A DNA stretch of 64,000 nucleotides from Paracoccus zeaxanthinifaciens ATCC 21588. Its GTDB lineage: Bacteria > Pseudomonadota > Alphaproteobacteria > Rhodobacterales > Rhodobacteraceae. This document shows positions 8,498 through 16,553 of the stretch, one piece after another (the stretch's first letter is position 1; each line of letters begins with the position of its first letter). The stretch spans positions 1-64,000 of the forward strand of contig NZ_ATUJ01000002.1 of assembly GCF_000420145.1 (NCBI RefSeq), written 5' to 3'. The notes beneath the pieces were generated by a model that saw nothing but the letters and a program-made list of their open reading frames with translations, searched no databases and was not told the origin of the DNA. Position numbers and translations under genes: made by a program.

Positions 8498-9466
8498 TCA
8501 GGCGTTTGCCGCCTGCGGCGACGTCTCGGCCATGTATTGCGACAGCACGCCGTCGAAATCGTCGTCCGCCACGAAGCCGAGCGACAGCGGACGCGCCACG
8601 TCGAAGGCGCCGGGCCAGCTGCACACGATGTCGATCACGCGGCTGTCGGATGTCAGCGACACCCGCGCGCGCGCCTCCGCGCCGCCAAGGCGTTCCAGGC
8701 TGTCCAGCATCTGCGCGGGCGTCACGGTGATCCCCGGCAGGTTCAGCACGCGGTTCAGGCCCAGCCGGTCGCCCGCGATGCCCCCCGCCAGCACCAGGTT
8801 CGCGATCGCCGCGTCCGGCGACGAGATCCACAGCCGCGTGTCCAGCGGCACGGGGCATTCGGACGGCTCGCCGGCCAGCGGTTCGCGCAGGATGCCGGAT
8901 ACGAAGGACGATGCCGCCGAATTGGGCTTGCCCGGACGCACCGAGATGGTCGGCAGGCGGCAGGTAATCCCGTCGACAAAGCCCTTGCGGCTGTATTCGC
9001 CGACCAGCAGTTCCCCGATGGCCTTGCCGCAGCCATAGGAGGATTGCGGCATGGTCGCCATCGTCTCGGGGACGGTGTCGGGCATCTCTCCGCCGAAGAC
9101 GGCCAGCGACGAGGTGAAGACGAAGCGCGGCGCGACGGCCAGCTTGCGGCATTCCTCCAGCAGCAGGCGCGTGGCATCGACGTTGATGTTCAGGCCGGTG
9201 TCGAACTCGGCCTCGGATTGGCCCGACAGGACGGCGGCCAGGTGATAGACGACATCCGGCCCCTGCGACAGCGCGCGGGCCACGTCGGCGGCATCGTCGA
9301 TGGACCCCACCACGCTGGTCACGCGCGCATCGCGGACCGGGCATTCCACGCGGTCCAGCGACACGACCGACACGACCTGGCGGTCGGGGCCGAAGCCCTG
9401 ATCCAGCAGGCGCGCGATGAGGCGGCTTCCCAGGAACCCTGCGCCGCCCGTCACGACAATCTTCAT
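8498..9466 (-). CDS. denD: D-erythronate dehydrogenase DenD
   Basis: Extended short-chain (NAD-dependent epimerase/dehydratase) protein of 322 residues. DenD enzymes oxidise D-erythronate to 2-oxo-tetronate. The Rossmann motif GGAGFLGSRL is at residues 7-16, the catalytic Tyr/Lys pair in SYGCGKAIGEL near 150, and the FTSSLAVFGG strand with the catalytic Ser near 122. A nucleotide-sugar epimerase is the main alternative, but the otnI, otnC and otnK genes in the same operon make the erythronate role most likely. The start overlaps the stop of the deoR-type regulator by four bases. Confidence 0.85.
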   Translation of the reverse strand: MKIVVTGGAGFLGSRLIARLLDQGFGPDRQVVSVVSLDRVECPVRDARVTSVVGSIDDAADVARALSQGPDVVYHLAAVLSGQSEAEFDTGLNINVDATRLLLEECRKLAVAPRFVFTSSLAVFGGEMPDTVPETMATMPQSSYGCGKAIGELLVGEYSRKGFVDGITCRLPTISVRPGKPNSAASSFVSGILREPLAGEPSECPVPLDTRLWISSPDAAIANLVLAGGIAGDRLGLNRVLNLPGITVTPAQMLDSLERLGGAEARARVSLTSDSRVIDIVCSWPGAFDVARPLSLGFVADDDFDGVLSQYMAETSPQAANA

Positions 9467-10269
9467 TCTTCCTCTCCCTTGCAGTCGGGATCGCCATCCG
9501 TCCGCGGCCCTTCGGCCAGGATGACCTCCAATCCCATATCCCTGATTTCCCCGGCCACGCCGGGGTCGATCTGCCCGTCGGTCACGACCGCGTCGAAGAC
9601 CTCCATGGGCAGGATGTTGATCGCCGCCACCACGCCGTATTTCGCGGAATCCGACACCAGCACCGAACGGCGGGCGCGCTGGATCACGGCATGCTTGACC
9701 GGGCGCTTGGCCTCGGTCGGGGAACTCAGCCCCGAGATCGTCCAGGACGAGGTCGAGATGAACGCGATGTCGTAGTTGAACTGCCCGAGCGTGCCCGACG
9801 CCATCTCGCCCACGCAGGACCGGTTGTCCCCGTCGACCAGCCCCCCCGAGTGATAGAGCGTGCAGCGCCCATTCTGCGATAGATAGGCGCAGATGACGAA
9901 ATCGTTCGTCACCACGGTCAGCCCCTCGCGGTCGGCGATGGCATGCGCGATCTCCAGCGTGGTCGTGCCCGCGTCCAGATAGACGACCATCCCGTCGCGG
10001 ACCATCCGCGCGGCGGCGCGACCGATGGCGCCCTTCTGGTCGGTATTGATCCCGCTTTTCGCCAGATGCGGCAGTTCGGCCTCCAGCCGCCTGCTCAGCC
10101 GCACCCCGCCCGAGACCGAGGTGACGCGGCCCAGCCGTTCGAGCGACTGGATGTCGCGGCGAACGGTCATGTGGGACACGCCCAGCCTCTCGGTCAGCTC
10201 GGCGATGCTGATCACGTCCCGCTCGACCAGGCAGGACAGGATGAAATGCTGGCGTTCGGCGGGGATCAT
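9463..10269 (-). CDS. DeoR-family transcriptional regulator of the tetronate operon
   Basis: 268 residues with the classic DeoR layout: an N-terminal winged helix (residues 1-57, including ISIAELTERLGVSHMTVRRD) and a C-terminal phosphosugar-sensing domain with YLDAGTTTLEIA near residue 97. DeoR regulators usually repress and are released by a phosphorylated pathway intermediate; here 3-oxo-tetronate 4-phosphate would be a reasonable effector (inference). It lies inside the operon between otnI and denD, three bases from otnI, so it is probably autoregulated. Confidence 0.88.
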   Translation of the reverse strand: MIPAERQHFILSCLVERDVISIAELTERLGVSHMTVRRDIQSLERLGRVTSVSGGVRLSRRLEAELPHLAKSGINTDQKGAIGRAAARMVRDGMVVYLDAGTTTLEIAHAIADREGLTVVTNDFVICAYLSQNGRCTLYHSGGLVDGDNRSCVGEMASGTLGQFNYDIAFISTSSWTISGLSSPTEAKRPVKHAVIQRARRSVLVSDSAKYGVVAAINILPMEVFDAVVTDGQIDPGVAGEIRDMGLEVILAEGPRTDGDPDCKGEEE

Positions 10270-10272
10270 GGG

Positions 10273-11064
10273 TCAGGCGGCCTTGCGCGGCAGGAAGGGC
10301 GCGGCCCAGCCAAGCCCCTCTTCGGTCCGGCCGCGGGGGTTGTATTCGCACCCCAGGAACCCGTCGAAGCCCGTGCGGTCGAACGCCTCGAAGATCGCGG
10401 CATAGTTCAGCTCGCCCGTGTCGGGTTCGTGGCGGTCCGGCACGCCCGCGATCTGGACATGACCGTATGCGCCCTTCAGCCGCTCGATCCGGCGGATGAT
10501 GTCGCCGTCCATGATCTGCGTGTGATAGACGTCGAACTGCAGCAGCACGTTGCGGCGGTCCAGCCGCGCGATCAGCTCCAGCGTCGGGTCCTGATGGGCC
10601 AGGAAATAGCCCGGCACATCGCGCGAGTTCAGCGGCTCGATCAAGACCTGCAGCCCCGCAGTCGCGGCGCGGTCGGCGGCAAGGCGCATGTTGCGAATCC
10701 AGGCTGTCTCGCAGGCGCTGGCGTCGGGTTCGCCCGCCGTGATGCCCGACATCACGTGGATGCGCGGACAGCCGAGGCCGGTGGCGTATTCGATGGCCTG
10801 ATCGAGCGATGCCTCGAACTGGGCCTCCTTGCCGGGACGGGCCGCGAAGCCGCGCTCTCCGCCCGCCCAATCGCCGGCGAAGGCGTTGATCAGCGTCAGC
10901 GACAGACCGTTGCGGTCCAGCCGCGACTTCACCTCGGCAATCGAATGGTCATAGGGGAACAGGAACTCGACCGCCTCGAAGCCCGCGGCACCCGCCCGGT
11001 CGAACCGGTCGAGAAAGGATGCGTCGGCGAACAGCATCGACAGGTTGGCTGCAAGTCTGGTCAT
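10273..11064 (-). CDS. otnI: 2-oxo-tetronate isomerase OtnI (hydroxypyruvate isomerase family)
   Basis: TIM-barrel sugar isomerase of 263 residues, the normal size of the Hyi/OtnI family. It interconverts 2-oxo-tetronate and 3-oxo-tetronate. Acidic and His metal/catalytic residues are in VLIEPLNSRDVPGYFL (near 140), LQFDVYHTQIMDGD (near 175) and GCEYNPRG (near 240). The start is supported by GGAGGATACTGAG. It is one base from otnC and three from the regulator. Hydroxypyruvate isomerase activity is the alternative, but the adjacent OtnK and OtnC homologues define the pathway. Confidence 0.88.
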   Translation of the reverse strand: MTRLAANLSMLFADASFLDRFDRAGAAGFEAVEFLFPYDHSIAEVKSRLDRNGLSLTLINAFAGDWAGGERGFAARPGKEAQFEASLDQAIEYATGLGCPRIHVMSGITAGEPDASACETAWIRNMRLAADRAATAGLQVLIEPLNSRDVPGYFLAHQDPTLELIARLDRRNVLLQFDVYHTQIMDGDIIRRIERLKGAYGHVQIAGVPDRHEPDTGELNYAAIFEAFDRTGFDGFLGCEYNPRGRTEEGLGWAAPFLPRKAA

Positions 11065-11065
11065 C

Positions 11066-11701
11066 TCAGTATCCTCCGCCCAGTTCGGCGATCTCGTCCT
11101 CGGTCAGGTAGTGCAGCTTCTCGCCCTTGAGCAGGAACAGCAGCTTGGCCGTCTCCTCCAGCTCCTCGGCGTTGTTCACCGCGTCGTCGATATCCTTGCC
11201 CAGCACGACCACGCCATGAGAGGCCAGCAGGAAGGCCTGCACCTTGTGGCGGCGCGCGGCCTCGGCCAGATCCTCGCCGATCCGGGGCGAACCGGGGCGG
11301 TAATAGGGGATCACCGGCATGTAGCCGATGCGCATGACGTAATAGGGCGTGAAGGGCCGCATCGCGTTCTCGCGCGGCAGATCCTCGAGGCAGCTCAGCG
11401 CCGTCAGATAGGTCGAGTGCAGGTGCACGATCGCCCCCGCATCCGGCCGCACCTCATAGAGCTTGCGGTGGAACTCGAATTCCTTCGAGGGCTTGGGACC
11501 GGGCTTGGGCGCCCCGTCCGGTCCGATCACCGTCAGCCGGTCCGCGTCCAGCCGCCCGAGGCAGCTGCCCGTGGGCGTCACCAGGAACCCGCCCTCGTCC
11601 GAGCGGACGGACACGTTGCCCGCGCCGCCGACCGAATATCCCCGGTCGAACAGGCTGCGGCACAGCAGGACCATGCGTTCCGCCTTGGCTGCATCGTTCA
11701 T
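11066..11701 (-). CDS. otnC: 3-oxo-tetronate 4-phosphate decarboxylase OtnC (class II aldolase/adducin family)
   Basis: Zinc-dependent class II aldolase fold of 211 residues. OtnC decarboxylates 3-oxo-tetronate 4-phosphate to dihydroxyacetone phosphate and carbon dioxide. The phosphate-binding GGAGNVSVR lies at residues 25-33 and VTPTGS near 43. The metal ligands are the HLHSTY pair near residue 93 and the later His in LLASHGVVV near 160. The start overlaps the otnK stop by four bases. Fuculose- or ribulose-phosphate aldolases share the fold, but this operon has all the partners of the tetronate route. Confidence 0.9.
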   Translation of the reverse strand: MNDAAKAERMVLLCRSLFDRGYSVGGAGNVSVRSDEGGFLVTPTGSCLGRLDADRLTVIGPDGAPKPGPKPSKEFEFHRKLYEVRPDAGAIVHLHSTYLTALSCLEDLPRENAMRPFTPYYVMRIGYMPVIPYYRPGSPRIGEDLAEAARRHKVQAFLLASHGVVVLGKDIDDAVNNAEELEETAKLLFLLKGEKLHYLTEDEIAELGGGY

Positions 11702-12999
11702 GCCGACCCCCCGATCGCGGCGCGGACATTGGCGGGCTGGCAGTCGAGGAAGAAGCTCTCGGCCCCGAAATTGCCCGATTTCAGTGCCAGCGACAGCGGC
11801 CGGTCCACGGCGCGGACCCAGGGCACGCCCGGCGCGATCTGCGGACCGATGGCGAAACCGGATACGGCCAGCGCCTGCGTCACCGAACCCGAGGTCTCGC
11901 CCCCGGCGACGACGAAGCGGACGATGCCGCCCTCGGCCAGCTTGCGGGTGGCGGCGGCGAAGGCATGCTCGACCGCCTCGGACGCGGCGGCGCCGTGGCG
12001 GGCCTGCACGTCGCGCAGGATGTCGGGCGAAGCGGTGGCGGTGATCATGGGCGACGGGCGGTCGCCGTCCTGCGGTTGCGCCAGCGCCCATGCGGCCATC
12101 TCGGCGCCATATGCGTCGGGATCGGCAAGGCAGCGCTCCACGTCCACGTCGAAGACCGGCGCAAGATCGCGATAGGCCGCGACCTGCGCGTTGGTCATCA
12201 CGCTGCACGACCCCGAGATGACGATCCCCGGCCCTTCCAGGGCCGCGCCCGCAGTCGCGGCCTGACGGCCCAGTTCCTCGGTCCGGCTTGCGTCGCCGGT
12301 GGCGACGGCCCGCGCGATCCCCGCGCCCAGGCCCGAACCGCCGGTGACCAGCTTCATGTCGGCCACGGCCTGCCCCAGCACGTCCAGATGCGCGTCGTTG
12401 ACGGCATCCAGCACGACATAGGACATGCCCGATGCACGCAGGCGCTCGATCTCGGCGCGGACGGCATCGGCGCCCTTTTCCACGGTGGTGGTGGTCACGA
12501 CGCCCGTGCGGCCTTTGGACTGCATGTCCATCAGGCGCATCAGGTTCGAATCCGTCATCGGCGTGATCGGGTGGTCCTTCATCCCCGATTCCTGCAGCAG
12601 CTGGTCACCCACGAACAGATAGCCCTTGTAGATCGAGCGTCCGTTGACCGGCAGCGCGGGGCAGATGACGGTGATGTCGGTGCCGATGGCCTCCATCAGC
12701 GCATCGGTGACCGGACCGATATTGCCCCTGGCCGTCGAATCGAAGGTCGAGCAGTATTTCTGGAAGATCTGGCGACACCCGAGCGATTGCAGCCAGGCCA
12801 GCGCGGCAAGGCTGTCGGCCACGGCCTCGTCCGCCGGGTTCGACCGCGACTTGAGCGAGACGACGACCGCGTCGCCCTCGACCGTGGTGCCCGCCGGGGG
12901 CACGCCGATCATCTGCGTGGTGGCAAGGCCGTTCGCGACCAGAAAGCCCGCGATGTCGGTCGCGCCGGTGAAATCATCCGCGATGACGCCGATCATCAT
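11698..12999 (-). CDS. otnK: 3-oxo-tetronate kinase OtnK (four-carbon acid sugar kinase, DUF1537)
   Basis: Two-domain kinase of 433 residues. The N-terminal substrate domain opens with IGVIADDFTGATD (the DDFTG motif at residues 8-12), and the C-terminal domain has the nucleotide loop VVAGGETSGSV near residue 385. It phosphorylates 3-oxo-tetronate at C4 using ATP, making the substrate for OtnC. The related DtnK prefers D-threonate, but the otnC/otnI context favours OtnK. The start has GGAGGGCTGAGCC upstream; the gene sits three bases after ltnD. Confidence 0.9.
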   Translation of the reverse strand: MMIGVIADDFTGATDIAGFLVANGLATTQMIGVPPAGTTVEGDAVVVSLKSRSNPADEAVADSLAALAWLQSLGCRQIFQKYCSTFDSTARGNIGPVTDALMEAIGTDITVICPALPVNGRSIYKGYLFVGDQLLQESGMKDHPITPMTDSNLMRLMDMQSKGRTGVVTTTTVEKGADAVRAEIERLRASGMSYVVLDAVNDAHLDVLGQAVADMKLVTGGSGLGAGIARAVATGDASRTEELGRQAATAGAALEGPGIVISGSCSVMTNAQVAAYRDLAPVFDVDVERCLADPDAYGAEMAAWALAQPQDGDRPSPMITATASPDILRDVQARHGAAASEAVEHAFAAATRKLAEGGIVRFVVAGGETSGSVTQALAVSGFAIGPQIAPGVPWVRAVDRPLSLALKSGNFGAESFFLDCQPANVRAAIGGSA

Positions 13000-13002
13000 G
13001 GC

Positions 13003-13911
13003 TCAGCCCTCCTTTTCCGGCAGCTCGATCCCCGAGAAGGTCTTGATGACGGCGCTGTCGTCCTGCCCGCCAAAGCCCATGTTCGACGCGTTCTGGAACA
13101 TGGCGAATGCGGTCGAGGCCAGCGGCAGCGGGAATTTCAGGCTGCGGCCCGTCTCGGTCACGAGGCCCAGGTCCTTGACGAAGATGTCCACCGCCGAAAG
13201 CGGGGTATAGTCGCCGTCGACCACGTGCTTCATGCGGTTCTCGAACATCCAGGAATTGCCGGCGGCGTTGGTGACGACGTCGTACATGGTGTCCAGCGGA
13301 ATGCCCGCACGCGCGGCCATGGCCATCGCCTCGGCCCCGGCGGCGATATGCACGCCCGCCAGCAGCTGGTGGATGACCTTGACCATCGCGCCCTGCCCGA
13401 TCTCGGTCCCGATATTGTAGACCTTGCCCGCGACGGCATCGAGGACGGGACCGGCCGCGGCAAAGGCCGCCTCGCTGCCCGAGGCCATGACCGTCATCTG
13501 ACCGGCCTCGGCCTTGGCGGCACCGCCGGAGACCGGCGCGTCCAGCATCAGGACGCCCATCGCGTCCAGATCGGCAGCCAGCGATTTCGCGTCGTCCGAG
13601 GATTGCGTGCAGCTGACGATGGCGACACCGCCCTTGCGGATGCGCGTCGCCGCGCCCGCGTCGCCCAGCAGGACCGCGCGTGCCTGCGCGGCGTTCACCA
13701 CCAGCACCAGGATCGCGTCGAATTCGCCCGTCAGCTCCGCGACCGAGGCACCGACACCTTCGGCCCCCGCAGCCGCGAACTGGTCGCGCCGCGCATCGGA
13801 CAGGTCGATCCCCGAGGTCGGAATTCCGGCGCGGACGCAGGACAGCGCGGCCCCCATCCCCATCGATCCGAGGCCGACGACACAGGCGCGATATCCCGAA
13901 GCCACATCCAT
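13003..13911 (-). CDS. ltnD: L-threonate dehydrogenase LtnD (beta-hydroxyacid dehydrogenase family)
   Basis: 302-residue NAD-dependent 3-hydroxyisobutyrate dehydrogenase-type enzyme. It has the Rossmann motif VGLGSMGMG (residues 12-20), the substrate loop DAPVSGGAAKAEAG (near 121), and the catalytic Lys in GAMVKVIHQLL (near 175). LtnD oxidises L-threonate to 2-oxo-tetronate. As the first gene of a co-directional run with otnK, otnC, otnI and denD, that role is much more likely than tartronate semialdehyde or hydroxyisobutyrate reduction. The promoter should lie in the AT-rich sequence just upstream (13930-14010). Confidence 0.86.
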   Translation of the reverse strand: MDVASGYRACVVGLGSMGMGAALSCVRAGIPTSGIDLSDARRDQFAAAGAEGVGASVAELTGEFDAILVLVVNAAQARAVLLGDAGAATRIRKGGVAIVSCTQSSDDAKSLAADLDAMGVLMLDAPVSGGAAKAEAGQMTVMASGSEAAFAAAGPVLDAVAGKVYNIGTEIGQGAMVKVIHQLLAGVHIAAGAEAMAMAARAGIPLDTMYDVVTNAAGNSWMFENRMKHVVDGDYTPLSAVDIFVKDLGLVTETGRSLKFPLPLASTAFAMFQNASNMGFGGQDDSAVIKTFSGIELPEKEG

Positions 13912-14651
13912 GATTCATTCCCCCAGTGACTGAATTCGCAGCACCAAGATCATGAAATCGTCACATTTGCAAAACTTATTTCACAAATTATCACGCATAC
14001 GATCAATCTGGATGTGAAGATCGGAGCATGAATGGCGTTGCCAAACGCCGGTCCTAGCCCGCACCGCAGACATGTCGCCATATGCATGCCTGTACAGGTC
14101 GATCTGGGCGCATGATGCGCCCGTCGCCCGCAGGCTCCGACAATGCGGCGCAGGGCATGTCCTTAGCCAAAAGGATGTTGGCGGTTACCGCGCGTACCGT
14201 CGCTGTCCACGCCGATCCCACGGTGTGGATGATCCGCTATGTCGTCGAGGATGCGGCGGTCAGGGCAGGTGCCAAATGACTTTAGGCAGATGATCGGGCC
14301 ATGACGGCAAGCACGGCATCGTAGTCATGCCCGCGCGCGGCTCTAGGACAGGATACCGGCAAGGGGTACGGGCCCTGCCCCTCGCCACCCGGCAGCGAGG
14401 ATAGATTGCAACAGTGCAGCCAGCCTCGGCGGCAGGAACGACCTGTGGATCGGCTACTGGCAGCTCCGAAATCGCGGCATCCGCGCGGGCCAGCAGGTGT
14501 TCTCTCGACGGGCCGGCACGCAACTTGTGCTTCGGCTCCGCCTCGCGGCCATCTCGCGAAGGCCCGACCACGCGACCAAGCGCCTGATGGGCGCCGGGTC
14601 GCGTGGCATATTCATTGTCCCTCGCAGGGATCTGCGCGAGATACCTCGATG
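13912..14651. other. 740-base intergenic region with an AT-rich operon promoter and no clear gene
   Basis: About 13930-14010 is much more AT-rich than its surroundings and has two close TCACA elements on the plus strand; it is the likely control region of the ltnD-denD operon. From 14040 to 14650 base composition is normal, but no frame shows a recognisable motif. A 65-codon plus-strand frame (14082-14279) has no ribosome-binding site or known family. The stretch may be the remains of a lost gene; I see no insertion-sequence ends. Confidence 0.5.
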
Positions 14652-15395
14652 CTAGCTGAAGAACATCCCTCCGTTGATGTCGACATTCGCGCCGGTGATG
14701 AAGCCGGAATCCCCGCAGGCCAGGAACAGGACCAGGTTCGCGACATCGTCGGGCGTGCCCTGACGGCGCACGGGCGCAGTCTGCTCCAGGTTTCGGCGGG
14801 CCTCGTCCTTGGTGAAGACGTTGTGGAAATCGGTGTCGATCATGCCGGGGCACAGGGCATTCACGCGAATATCCGGCCCGACCTCCTTGGCCAGACCGCG
14901 CGTCAGGGTCATGACCGCACCCTTGGCCGCGGCATAGGCGATGGCACCGCCGCCGCCGCCATCGCGGCCCGCCTGGCTGGCCATGTTCACGATCGCGCCC
15001 TGACCCATATGCGGCAGGCAGGCCTTGATCATCATGACGGTGCTGGTCAGGTTCAGGTCCATCACCGCGCGCCAGTGGTCCATCGACATGTCGGCCAGGC
15101 TCTTGCGGGCGATCAGGCCGCCGGAATTGTTGACCAGCACGTCGATGCCGCCGAACTCTGCCACGGTCGCGGCGACCAGCGCATCCACATCGGCCTGATC
15201 GTTCAGATCGCCCTGCCTGGCGAAGGCGCGCCCGCCCGAGGCGTGGATCGCGGCCACCGTCTCGTCCGCGCCGGCGCTGCTGCTGAAATAGTTGATCGCG
15301 ACATTCGCGCCCTCGGCCGCAAGGCGCATGGCGCAGGCCCGCCCGATATCGCGTCCGCCGCCCGTGATGATCGCGGTCTTGCCCTCAAGCTTCAT
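14652..15395 (-). CDS. Short-chain dehydrogenase/reductase (FabG-like) in the uronate cluster
   Basis: Classical SDR of 247 residues. The cofactor motif TGGGRDIG is at 11-18, NNSGG near 90, the catalytic Ser in NMASQAG near 138, and YAAAKG (Tyr/Lys) near 155. The substrate is not evident from sequence. It is last in a co-directional run with kduI, kduD and kdgF, 57 bases after kdgF, and has AGGAGAAAGAC before its start. A second uronate or deoxyketo-sugar reductase acting beside KduD is possible (inference). FabG of fatty-acid synthesis is unlikely from position. Confidence 0.85.
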   Translation of the reverse strand: MKLEGKTAIITGGGRDIGRACAMRLAAEGANVAINYFSSSAGADETVAAIHASGGRAFARQGDLNDQADVDALVAATVAEFGGIDVLVNNSGGLIARKSLADMSMDHWRAVMDLNLTSTVMMIKACLPHMGQGAIVNMASQAGRDGGGGGAIAYAAAKGAVMTLTRGLAKEVGPDIRVNALCPGMIDTDFHNVFTKDEARRNLEQTAPVRRQGTPDDVANLVLFLACGDSGFITGANVDINGGMFFS

Positions 15396-15452
15396 GTCTT
15401 TCTCCTGGATTGTCGGCGGGACGCCGATGCGCCCCGTGTGTGCAGACCGCGA

Positions 15453-15782
15453 TCAGACGAAGTCCTCGCGGTGGGGGGTGAACATGTCGATCAGCGTGCC
15501 CGCCTGAAGACAGGTCGCGCCATGCACGATGCCCGGCTGCTTGTAGAGAGAGTCGCCCGGCCCCACGACATGGGTCCGGTCTCCGACCGTGAATTCGAAC
15601 CGGCCCGACACGACATAGGTGATCTGCTCGTGCGGGTGGTGGTGCAGCGGTGCCACCGTGCCGGTGTCGAAATGCACCTCGACGCACATGAGGTTGTCGT
15701 TGAACGCGCCCACCCGTCTGCGCAGCCCCGGTGCCACCTGGACGGTTTGCCCCTCGGCTGCCGGGAAATGGTTCTTCGTCAT
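15453..15782 (-). CDS. kdgF: Cupin protein KdgF, unsaturated uronate-processing enzyme
   Basis: Single-domain cupin of 109 residues, exactly the size of KdgF. KdgF speeds linearisation of 4,5-unsaturated galacturonate, released from pectin or alginate oligomers, to 5-keto-4-deoxyuronate. The metal-binding cluster PLHHHPHEQITYVVSGRFE lies at residues 45-63, and the second cupin motif GPGDSLYKQPGIVHG near 75-88 supplies the last His. The neighbours kduD and kduI perform the next two steps. Unspecific cupin is the fallback call. Confidence 0.82.
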   Translation of the reverse strand: MTKNHFPAAEGQTVQVAPGLRRRVGAFNDNLMCVEVHFDTGTVAPLHHHPHEQITYVVSGRFEFTVGDRTHVVGPGDSLYKQPGIVHGATCLQAGTLIDMFTPHREDFV

Positions 15783-15809
15783 TGCTGTCCCCCTGTCAGG
15801 TCCTGCGCC

Positions 15810-16553
15810 CTAGCGCGCCAGCCAGCCACCATCCACGTTGATGACGGCCCCGTTCACATAGGCAGCGGCGGGCGAACACAGGAACGCCGCCGTGCCGCCG
15901 ATATCCTCGGGGTTGCCCCACCGTCCGGCGGGGATCCGGTCCAGGATCGCGCGGCTGCGGTCGGGATCGTCGCGCAGGGCCTCGGTGTTGTTCGTCGCGA
16001 TATAGCCGGGGGCGATCGCGTTCACGTTGATGCCGTGAGCCGCCCATTCGTTGCACAGGATGCGCGTGATCCCCGCCACCCCGTGCTTGGACGCGGTATA
16101 GGACGGCACCCGGATGCCCCCCTGGAACGACAGCAGAGAGGCGATGTTGACCACGCTGCCGCCCTGCCCCCGCGCGATGGCTTCGCGCCCGAAGGCCTGA
16201 CAGGTGAAGAACAGCGCCTTCATGTTGACGTCCATCACCTCGTCCCAGTCGGCCTCGGTGAAGTCGACGCTGTCGGCGCGGCGGATGATGCCCGCGTTGT
16301 TCACCAGAATCGTGTATCCCGCATCCGCGAAGACATCGCGCGCGGCCATCGGGTCCGACAGGTCCAGCAGCAGCTCCTGCGCCTCGCCCCCGGCGTCGCG
16401 GATGGCGTCCACCGTCTGCGCGGTGCTGCGCCGGCCCGCACAGGTCACGCGCGCGCCTTGGGCCGCCAGCGACACCGCGATTGCCCGCCCGATGCCGGTA
16501 TTCGCGCCGGTCACCAGTGCGCGGCGACCGTCCAGCCGGAACGGCCCGCTCAT
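15810..16553 (-). CDS. kduD: 2-dehydro-3-deoxy-D-gluconate 5-dehydrogenase KduD
   Basis: SDR of 247 residues, close to E. coli KduD (253). It reduces 2,5-diketo-3-deoxygluconate to 2-keto-3-deoxygluconate with NADH. The cofactor motif TGANTGIG is at 15-22, NNAGIIRR near 85, the catalytic Ser in NIASLLSFQGG near 135, and YTASK near 150. NNAGIIRR and the FQGGIRVPSYTASKHGVAG stretch are typical of KduD. The start at 16553 overlaps the kduI stop by four bases, so the pair is coupled. Confidence 0.9.
   Translation of the reverse strand: MSGPFRLDGRRALVTGANTGIGRAIAVSLAAQGARVTCAGRRSTAQTVDAIRDAGGEAQELLLDLSDPMAARDVFADAGYTILVNNAGIIRRADSVDFTEADWDEVMDVNMKALFFTCQAFGREAIARGQGGSVVNIASLLSFQGGIRVPSYTASKHGVAGITRILCNEWAAHGINVNAIAPGYIATNNTEALRDDPDRSRAILDRIPAGRWGNPEDIGGTAAFLCSPAAAYVNGAVINVDGGWLAR

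Noticed and set aside
6757-8730. A 657-codon plus-strand frame rich in Arg, Asp and Gln
   Set aside because: Antisense to gntP and typical of GC-skewed shadow frames.
14082-14279. A 65-codon plus-strand frame in the 740-base gap
   Set aside because: No ribosome-binding site, no recognised family; kept only as part of the gap description.
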